The position numbers were made by a program, and so were the translations under genes. From assembly GCA_007116865.1 (NCBI GenBank), contig SKHR01000063.1, positions 1 to 9,636 of the forward strand: a stretch of 9,636 nt of DNA, given 5' to 3'. Of this stretch, positions 4,626-9,636 are shown piece by piece. This stretch comes from Marinospirillum sp. (GTDB taxonomy: Bacteria; Pseudomonadota; Gammaproteobacteria; Pseudomonadales; Halomonadaceae). Position 1 is the first letter of the stretch. Each line of letters begins with the position of its first letter. Below the pieces are notes generated by a model. It had not been told where the DNA came from. It searched no databases and saw only the letters and a program-made list of their open reading frames with translations.

Positions 4626-6530
4626 ATGCCTACCATCACGCTCCCCGATGCGAGTCAGCGTCAATTTGATCATCCCGTCACTGTACTGCAGGTTGCCGAG
4701 TCAATTGGTGCCGGTCTGGCTAAAGCCGCTCTGGCCGGCAAAGTCGACGGCCAACTAGTCGATGCCCATCACCTGATCGAAACCGATGCTCAACTGGCAA
4801 TCATCACCAGTCGCGATGACGAAGGCCTGGAAATTCTGCGTCACTCCTGTGCCCACTTGATGGCCCAGGCGGTCAAGCAGCTTTTCCCTCAGGCCCAGGT
4901 CACCATCGGCCCAGTGATTGAACACGGCTTTTATTATGACTTTGACGTGCCCGAAGCCTTCACACCGGAAGACCTGGTTGCTATCGAAGCGCGTATGAAC
5001 GAGTTGGTGCGTCAGGATATCCCGGTAGAACGCCTGGTCATGGGGCGTGATGAGGCCATCCAGTACTTCAGCGAACTGGGTGAGATTTATAAGGCCCAGA
5101 TCATTGAAGATATTCCGGCCCATGAAGTCCTCTCTCTATACCGTCAAGGCGACTTCACCGACCTTTGCCGCGGCCCTCACGTGCCCAGTACTGGTAAAAT
5201 CAAAGCCTTTACCCTGACCAAGGTGTCCGGTGCCTACTGGCGCGGTGACTCAAAGAACAAGATGCTCCAGCGCATCTACGGTACCTGCTGGGGCGACAAG
5301 AAAGAATTAAAAGCCTATCTGCACCGAATTGAAGAGGCAGAAAAGCGCGAGCACCGTAAGCTGGCCAAGCGCATGGATCTTTTTCATATTCAGGATGAAG
5401 CGCCTGGCATGGTGTTTTGGCACCCCAATGGCTGGACGCTTTACCAAGCCCTCACCGGCTACATGCGTCAAGTGCTCAGGGACAATGGCTATCATGAGGT
5501 CAACACGCCTCAGGTCGTTGACCGCGTGCTCTGGGAGCGCTCTGGTCACTGGGAGCATTATCACAGCAACATGTTCACCACTGAATCTGAACATCGTGAC
5601 TATGCGATCAAGCCAATGAACTGCCCTTGCCATTTACAGATTTTCAATCAGGGACTGAAAAGTTACCGTGACCTGCCTTTGCGCATGGCCGAGTTTGGCT
5701 CCTGTCACCGGAATGAGCCATCTGGCTCACTGCACGGCCTGATGCGGGTTCGTGGCTTCACCCAGGATGACGCGCATATCTTCTGTACCGAAGAGCAGAT
5801 GCAGGAAGAAGCCACTCGCTTTATCCAACTCACACTGGATGTTTACAAGCACCTTGGATTCGAGCAGGTGGAACTGAAGCTTTCAACCCGTCCAGAAAGC
5901 CGGATTGGTGAAGACGAACTCTGGGACAAGGCCGAACACGCCCTGGAACATGCACTGAACGAAGTTGGCATCCCCTGGGATTTGCAACCAGGCGAAGGTG
6001 CTTTTTACGGCCCCAAAATTGAATTTTCACTGCGTGACTGTCTGGATAGGGTCTGGCAGTGCGGCACCCTGCAGCTGGACTTTGTTCTGCCCGGCCGCCT
6101 GAATGCCCACTATGTTGCCGAGGATGGCAGCCGCAAAACACCGGTCATGCTGCACCGTGCGATTCTTGGCTCCTTCGAGCGTTTCATCGGCATCTTGATT
6201 GAGCACTATGCGGGCGACCTGCCCACTTGGCTGGCTCCAGTCCAAGCCGTGATCATGAATATCACCGATAAACAGGCCGACTATGTCAGTCAATTGCAAC
6301 AAAAGCTCTATCAGGCAGGCATTCGCGTTGAAACTGACTTGAGAAATGAAAAAATAGGCTTTAAAATCCGCGAGCACACTCTTGCGATGGTGCCCTATCT
6401 GCTGGTTGTCGGCGATAAGGAAGTTGAATCGGGCAGCGTCTCGGTTCGCACCCGCCAAGGTGAAAACTTAGGTAACTACCAGGCGAGCGATTTAATTGCG
6501 CTGATCAAGCAGCAAAAAATCGACGCCTGA
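4626..6530 (+). CDS. thrS: Threonyl-tRNA synthetase
   Basis: A class II cytoplasmic synthetase that charges tRNA-Thr. The product is 634 aa (E. coli 642) with all domains in order: TGS (about 1-61), editing domains N1/N2 with H73, H77, C181 and H185, the catalytic core, and the anticodon-binding domain (about 535-634). Zinc ligands C333, H384 and H510 are present at the expected positions. The motif 2 region is RMAEFGSCHRNEPSGSLHG, and motif 3 follows PVMLHRAILGSFERF. Residue 335 is Cys (NCPCH) where E. coli has Gly; this is a known lineage variant, not a defect. ATG at 4626 is chosen because AGGA lies 6 bases upstream and the TGS domain starts there. In-frame starts at 4506, 4572 and 4578 fall inside the structured leader. 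Likely autoregulated through that leader. It heads the thrS-infC-rpmI-rplT-pheST cluster. Confidence 0.97.
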   Translation: MPTITLPDASQRQFDHPVTVLQVAESIGAGLAKAALAGKVDGQLVDAHHLIETDAQLAIITSRDDEGLEILRHSCAHLMAQAVKQLFPQAQVTIGPVIEHGFYYDFDVPEAFTPEDLVAIEARMNELVRQDIPVERLVMGRDEAIQYFSELGEIYKAQIIEDIPAHEVLSLYRQGDFTDLCRGPHVPSTGKIKAFTLTKVSGAYWRGDSKNKMLQRIYGTCWGDKKELKAYLHRIEEAEKREHRKLAKRMDLFHIQDEAPGMVFWHPNGWTLYQALTGYMRQVLRDNGYHEVNTPQVVDRVLWERSGHWEHYHSNMFTTESEHRDYAIKPMNCPCHLQIFNQGLKSYRDLPLRMAEFGSCHRNEPSGSLHGLMRVRGFTQDDAHIFCTEEQMQEEATRFIQLTLDVYKHLGFEQVELKLSTRPESRIGEDELWDKAEHALEHALNEVGIPWDLQPGEGAFYGPKIEFSLRDCLDRVWQCGTLQLDFVLPGRLNAHYVAEDGSRKTPVMLHRAILGSFERFIGILIEHYAGDLPTWLAPVQAVIMNITDKQADYVSQLQQKLYQAGIRVETDLRNEKIGFKIREHTLAMVPYLLVVGDKEVESGSVSVRTRQGENLGNYQASDLIALIKQQKIDA

Positions 6531-6560
6531 AACGAATGAACTAACGACGGAGATATTCCA

Positions 6561-7106
6561 ATCAAGCGCGCTAGCCCAATCAGAGGGCGGGATCCAAAAA
6601 AGAACCTGCCCCCGATCAATGAAAACATCCAGGCCAAAGAAGTCCGACTGATCGACCAACACGGCGAACAGGTTGGTGTTGTTCCCCTTCAAGAGGCACT
6701 GGACAAAGCCGCTGAGGCCGAACTGGATCTGGTAAAAATTTCTGAAGCCGACCCCATCGTCTGTAAAGTGATGGACTATGGCAAGTATCTGTTTGAACAG
6801 AAAAAGGCCAAGAACGCTCAGAAAAAGAAACAAAAACAGATTCAAATCAAAGAAGTTAAGTTCCGTCCCGGAACCGAGGAAGGCGATTTTCAAATCAAGT
6901 TTCGCAATGTGAAACGCTTCCTTGAAGACGGTGACAAAGTGAAGATCACGCTGCGTTTTCGTGGCCGTGAAATGGCACACCAAGACATTGGTTTGCGCCT
7001 TTTCGAACGTATCGAAGAGGAACTCGGTGAAGCTGTCGTTGTTGAGTCTCGCCCTCGCTTAGAGGGACGACAAATGGTGATGATGCTCGCACCGAAGAAG
7101 AAGTGA
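6561..7106 (+). CDS. infC: Translation initiation factor IF3, non-canonical AUC (or AUU) start
   Basis: IF3 binds the 30S subunit, discriminates initiator tRNA and start codons, and blocks premature 50S joining. The product is 181 aa (E. coli 180). The N-domain has INENIQAKEVRLI and LDLVKISEADPIVCKVMDYGK. A lysine-rich linker (KKAKNAQKKKQKQIQIKEVKF) follows. The C-domain carries FRPGTEEGD, ITLRFRGREMAHQ and EGRQMVMMLAPKKK. No in-frame ATG, GTG or TTG lies between the upstream stop (6537-6539) and the IF3 N-domain; the first GTG-ATG (6765-6770) is far inside. Candidates are AUU at 6555 and AUC at 6561. GGAG (6549-6552) is only 2 bases from the AUU but 8 from the AUC, and AUC gives MKRAS, so AUC is preferred. 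Such codons underlie IF3 self-repression in E. coli. It lies 30 bases after thrS. Confidence 0.93.
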   Translation: MKRASPIRGRDPKKNLPPINENIQAKEVRLIDQHGEQVGVVPLQEALDKAAEAELDLVKISEADPIVCKVMDYGKYLFEQKKAKNAQKKKQKQIQIKEVKFRPGTEEGDFQIKFRNVKRFLEDGDKVKITLRFRGREMAHQDIGLRLFERIEEELGEAVVVESRPRLEGRQMVMMLAPKKK

Positions 7107-7112
7107 TCCCCA

Positions 7113-7188
7113 GCGCTGCGCTTGCGTAGCGCCGGTCAACTTTCGGGCCCGGATCCGCCCAATCCCTTGAAACGCATCCAAAAGATGC
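7113..7188 (+). promoter_or_regulatory. Structured infC-rpmI leader, candidate L20 operator
   Basis: Three hairpins fill this spacer. The first is an 8-bp GC-rich stem (7113-7120 with 7125-7132, one G-U) capped by a CUUG tetraloop. The second is GGGC/GCCC (7145-7148 with 7157-7160). The third is GCATC/GATGC (7174-7178 with 7184-7188) just before the rpmI GGAG (7195-7198). None is followed by a T-run, so they are not intrinsic terminators. In E. coli, L20 represses rpmI-rplT by binding structures around this junction; a similar role is inferred only from position. Confidence 0.4.
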
Positions 7189-7207
7189 ACTTGTGGAGTA
7201 TTGAGAA

Positions 7208-7402
7208 ATGCCAAAAATCAAATCGAACAGTGGTGCGCGTAAGCGTTTTAAAGCCACGGCTAAGGGCTTCAAGCACAAGCAGTCCTTCCGTAGCCACATC
7301 CTGACCAAGAAAAGCCCCAAGCGTAAGCGCCAGTTGCGCGGCATGAAGCAGATTGCTGCTGCTGACCTGCCGTTGATCAAGCGCATGCTGCCCGGTGTTT
7401 AA
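7208..7402 (+). CDS. rpmI: Large ribosomal subunit protein bL35
   Basis: A small, highly basic 50S protein of 64 aa (E. coli L35 is 65). It begins MPKIKSNSGARKRFK and contains the family core GFKHKQSFRSHILTKKSPKRKRQLRG (split here as GFKHKQSFRSHI, then LTKKSPKRKRQLRG), followed by a short hydrophobic end LPLIKRMLPGV. GGAG lies 9 bases before the ATG. It sits 101 bases after infC and 36 bases before rplT. In the E. coli cistron pair, translation of rpmI is the controlled step and rplT is coupled to it; the same is possible here because of the structured leader upstream. Confidence 0.97.
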   Translation: MPKIKSNSGARKRFKATAKGFKHKQSFRSHILTKKSPKRKRQLRGMKQIAAADLPLIKRMLPGV

Positions 7403-7438
7403 TCGCTTTCACTTTTATTTGTCAGGAGTTAATCAGTT

Positions 7439-7795
7439 ATGCCTCGCGTAAAACGTGGTGTTCAGGCGCGTCGTCGCCACAAAAAGATTCTTAAGCTGGC
7501 TAAGGGTTACTATGGAGCCCGTAGCCGTGTATTTCGTGTTGCCAAACAGGCCGTTATCAAAGCCGGACAATATGCTTACCGTGACCGTCGCGTCCGTAAG
7601 CGTCAGTTCCGTGCGCTGTGGATTGCGCGTATCAACGCTGCAGCTCGCATCAACGGCATGTCGTACAGCCGCTTTATCTCTGGCCTGAAGAAAGCCGATA
7701 TTGCGATTGACCGTAAAGTTCTGGCTGACATCGCGGTACATGATCAAGCTACTTTTGCAGCCATCGTGGAAAAATCCAAAGCCGCTCTGGCCTGA
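7439..7795 (+). CDS. rplT: Large ribosomal subunit protein bL20
   Basis: L20 binds 23S rRNA early in 50S assembly. In E. coli it also represses its own operon. The product is 118 aa, identical in length to E. coli L20. The basic N-terminal extension MPRVKRGVQARRRHKKILK and the GYYGARSRVFRVAKQAV segment are diagnostic. The helical C-terminal RNA-binding part follows, with ALWIARINAAAR, NGMSYSRFISGLKKA and LADIAVHD. AGGAG lies about 10 bases upstream of the ATG. The stop codon is followed directly by seven Ts (7796-7802), but no convincing stem precedes them; the main terminator is about 50 bases further on. Confidence 0.98.
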   Translation: MPRVKRGVQARRRHKKILKLAKGYYGARSRVFRVAKQAVIKAGQYAYRDRRVRKRQFRALWIARINAAARINGMSYSRFISGLKKADIAIDRKVLADIAVHDQATFAAIVEKSKAALA

Positions 7796-7816
7796 TTTTT
7801 TTCAGACTTGCTGTAT

Positions 7817-7838
7817 TGCCGGGCCATCAGGATCGGCA
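7817..7838 (+). promoter_or_regulatory. Hairpin ahead of the rplT-pheS terminator (TGCCG/CGGCA)
   Basis: A 5-bp stem (7817-7821 with 7834-7838) encloses a 12-base loop. It precedes the terminator by nine bases and could be a pause hairpin if the terminator acts as an attenuator. It is short and could be chance. Confidence 0.25.
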
Positions 7839-7847
7839 TGAACATCA

Positions 7848-7878
7848 GGGGAAGGGCCAAGCTCCTTCCCCTTTTTTT
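7848..7878 (+). terminator. Strong intrinsic terminator between rplT and pheS
   Basis: GGGGAAGG (7848-7855) pairs perfectly with CCTTCCCC (7864-7871) around an 8-base loop, followed by seven Ts (7872-7878). It ends 29 bases before the pheS ATG. It either closes the thrS-infC-rpmI-rplT transcript or, because little room remains for a separate pheS promoter, acts as an attenuator of pheST. E. coli has a pheM attenuator at the same junction. Confidence 0.88.
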
Positions 7879-7907
7879 ATTGCAACCCTATTTCTGGAGT
7901 CGTGCGG

Positions 7908-8906
7908 ATGGATACTCTCTCTCCTTCAAAAGTACAGGAAAGAGTGAACCAGGCCTTGGCGCAAATTGATCAACTCGATGATCCACAAGCGCTGGATCAG
8001 TTGCGCGTTCACTATCTCGGCAAAAAAGGCGAATTAACCAGTCTGCTTAAAGGCTTAAAAGACCTGCCTGAAGCGGAACGTCCTCAGGCTGGCGAGGTGA
8101 TCAACCAGGCCAAGCAGACCTTGCAAGAGGCGCTCAACCAACGCAAACAGGCGCTGGATGAAGCACGTCTGGCCGCTCGCCTGGCCTCTGAGTCGGTGGA
8201 TGTCACCTTACCAGGACGTGGCCAGCCCAGTGGCGGCCTGCATCCTGTCACCCGCACGATTGCACGCATTGAAGACTTTTTTGCCAGCATTGGCTTCAGT
8301 GTTGAAGAAGGCCCGGAAATCGAAGATGACTATCACAACTTCGAGGCGCTGAATATTCCGGCGCACCACCCGGCCCGAGCCATGCACGATACCTTTTATT
8401 TCGATGCCCACACCCTGCTGCGCACCCATACCTCTCCGGTACAGATCCGCACCATGGAGGCTCAGAAGCCGCCGATTCGCGTGATTTGTCCGGGTCGGGT
8501 CTATCGCTGTGACTCTGATATGACCCACTCCCCCATGTTCCATCAGGTCGAGGGGCTGCTCATCGATGAAAACATCAGCTTTGCCGATCTGAAAGGCATT
8601 TTGCAGCAGTTTCTGCGTGCCTTTTTTGAACAGGATCTGCGCGTGCGTTTTCGTCCTTCTTATTTCCCCTTCACCGAGCCTTCGATTGAAGTTGACGTCG
8701 ATCGCGGTGATGGCCGCTGGCTGGAAGTGCTCGGTTGCGGCATGGTTCACCCCAAGGTCCTGCAGATGTCAGGCATTGACCCGGAGAAGTACACCGGCTT
8801 TGCATTTGGCATGGGCGTCGAGCGTTTCGCCATGCTGCGCTATGGCGTGAATGACCTGCGCATGTTCTTTGAAAACGACCTGAAGTTTCTCGGTCAACTC
8901 AACTGA
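7908..8906 (+). CDS. pheS: Phenylalanyl-tRNA synthetase alpha subunit
   Basis: PheS is the catalytic class II subunit of the (alpha-beta)2 PheRS that charges tRNA-Phe. The product is 332 aa (E. coli 327). Residues about 1-95 form the tRNA-contacting helical/coiled-coil arm with LRVHYLGKKGELTSLLKGL (32-50). The core begins LHPVTRTIARIEDFF (111-125, motif 1 region). GRVYRCDSDMTHSPMFHQVEG (196-216) is motif 2, and GFAFGMGVERFAML (297-310) is motif 3. The ATG at 7908 is preferred over GTG at 7902 because GGAG (7896-7899) is 8 bases from the ATG but only 2 from the GTG. pheT follows after 24 bases. Expression may depend on reading through the terminator just upstream. Confidence 0.97.
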   Translation: MDTLSPSKVQERVNQALAQIDQLDDPQALDQLRVHYLGKKGELTSLLKGLKDLPEAERPQAGEVINQAKQTLQEALNQRKQALDEARLAARLASESVDVTLPGRGQPSGGLHPVTRTIARIEDFFASIGFSVEEGPEIEDDYHNFEALNIPAHHPARAMHDTFYFDAHTLLRTHTSPVQIRTMEAQKPPIRVICPGRVYRCDSDMTHSPMFHQVEGLLIDENISFADLKGILQQFLRAFFEQDLRVRFRPSYFPFTEPSIEVDVDRGDGRWLEVLGCGMVHPKVLQMSGIDPEKYTGFAFGMGVERFAMLRYGVNDLRMFFENDLKFLGQLN

Positions 8907-8930
8907 TCAACCGGACAGGAAGACACCCGC

Positions 8931-9636
8931 ATGAAATTGAGTGAACAGTGGTTGCGTGAGTGGGTCAACCCCACCCTGAGCACCCAGGAATTAGAAATGC
9001 AACTGTCCTTGGCCGGCCTTGAGGTGGATAGCTGCGAACCCGCTGCCGGTCAGTTTTCTGGCGTCATCATTGGTGAAATCATTCACGCTGAACCCCATCC
9101 TGATGCGGACAAACTGCAGGTTTGTCAGGTCAGTGACGGACAGACCCAACACCAGGTTGTGTGTGGTGCGCCTAATGCCCGAACCGGGCTAAAAACTGCC
9201 TTTGCTCAGGTGGGTGCTGTTCTGCCGGGCGACTTTAAAATCAAAAAAGCCAAACTGCGTCAGGTTGAATCCTGCGGCATGCTCAGCTCTGAAAAAGAGC
9301 TCGGCCTTTCAGATGATCATGAAGGCATCATGGAATTGCCTGCAGACGCTCCGGTTGGTGTGTGTCTGCGTGAATACCTCAAGCTTGACGACCATATTTT
9401 TGATGTCGATCTGACCCCGAATCGTAGCGACTGTTTATCGGTTGCGGGGCTGGCGCGTGAAGTCGGCGTGCTCAATCGCCTGCCGGTAACTCAACCGGTT
9501 CATAACAAAATCGCACCCACCCACGACGATCAGCCACAGATCCTGCTGGAAGATCCACAAGGCTGCCCTCGTTATCTGGGCCGCATCATCAAAGGGGTCA
9601 ACATTCAGGCGGCCACCCCCTTGTGGATGCAGGAAA
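8931..9636 (+). CDS. pheT: Phenylalanyl-tRNA synthetase beta subunit, N-terminal part (runs off the right edge)
   Basis: PheT provides editing and tRNA-binding functions to PheRS. Only the first 235 of roughly 800 residues are present, with the frame open to the window end. It starts MKLSEQWLREWVNP. The EMAP/OB tRNA-binding domain follows (about 40-150), with HPDADKL (56-62), VCGAPN (77-82) and the SCGMLSSEKELGL segment (114-126). The conserved FDVDLTPNRSDCLS (157-170) and AREVG come next. The B3/B4 editing domain begins at CPRYLGR (212-218). AGGA lies about 10 bases upstream of the ATG, and the gene follows pheS after 24 bases, so the two are co-transcribed. No lesion is seen in the visible part. 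Confidence 0.96.
   Translation, partial: MKLSEQWLREWVNPTLSTQELEMQLSLAGLEVDSCEPAAGQFSGVIIGEIIHAEPHPDADKLQVCQVSDGQTQHQVVCGAPNARTGLKTAFAQVGAVLPGDFKIKKAKLRQVESCGMLSSEKELGLSDDHEGIMELPADAPVGVCLREYLKLDDHIFDVDLTPNRSDCLSVAGLAREVGVLNRLPVTQPVHNKIAPTHDDQPQILLEDPQGCPRYLGRIIKGVNIQAATPLWMQE

Noticed and set aside
5639..5650. ThrRS NCPCH in place of NCPGH as a damaged zinc site
   Set aside because: The ligand Cys333 is intact, and NCPCH is found in other gammaproteobacterial ThrRS proteins such as those of Pseudomonas.
6768..7106. infC beginning at the ATG at 6768 (112 aa)
   Set aside because: The conserved IF3 N-domain is encoded upstream in the same frame; this ATG is the internal MDYGK methionine.
7795..7802. 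Seven-T run directly after the rplT stop as a terminator
   Set aside because: The preceding sequence offers only about a 3-bp stem (GCC/GGC); the real terminator is at 7848-7878.
7839..7907. Short frame from the ATG at 7839 as a PheM-like leader peptide
   Set aside because: Its few Phe codons lie within or after the terminator T-run and it reads into pheS in another frame, so it cannot work as a classical attenuator leader.

Overview
This window reads as a chromosomal housekeeping segment of a gammaproteobacterium. The evidence is an Hda/DnaA-like regulator next to a DUF2066 envelope protein, the purM-purN pair, and the translation cluster thrS-infC-rpmI-rplT-pheS-pheT in its classical gammaproteobacterial order. 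Protein details (for example NCPCH in ThrRS, and DUF2066-hda beside purMN) lean towards Pseudomonas/Oceanospirillales-type lineages rather than enterics, but the genus cannot be fixed from this sequence. No mobile element, CRISPR array, tRNA or rRNA was seen.

Layout. Minus strand, left part: the N-terminal 153 codons of a PAS-domain signalling protein run off the left edge. It has its own plausible promoter in the 158-base gap after hda. Next come hda (DnaA inactivation) and a secreted DUF2066 protein, 12 bases apart and probably one transcript. A divergent promoter region (about 2532-2720) separates these from the plus-strand genes. Its notable feature is a dyad lying across the predicted DUF2066-hda -10 box.

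Plus strand: purM and purN overlap by four bases and encode two steps of de novo purine synthesis. A 184-base spacer then leads to thrS, followed by infC, rpmI, rplT, pheS and the first 235 codons of pheT. This block makes two aminoacyl-tRNA synthetases, initiation factor IF3 and ribosomal proteins L35 and L20.

The most interesting content is in RNA leaders. The thrS leader holds two hairpins with 7-nt apical loops that copy threonine anticodon arms: CUCGUAA with anticodon CGU, and CUUGUCU with anticodon UGU. The second sits on a 13-bp long-range stem built from two copies of GGATCGATCC. This matches the logic of the E. coli ThrRS autorepression operator. infC has no AUG, GUG or UUG start; AUC (6561) or AUU (6555) must be used, the hallmark of IF3 self-regulation. 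The infC-rpmI spacer carries three hairpins where an L20 operator is expected. A strong intrinsic terminator lies only 29 bases before the pheS start, so pheST expression must either read through it or depend on an unrecognised start site. All of these mechanisms are inferred by analogy from sequence.
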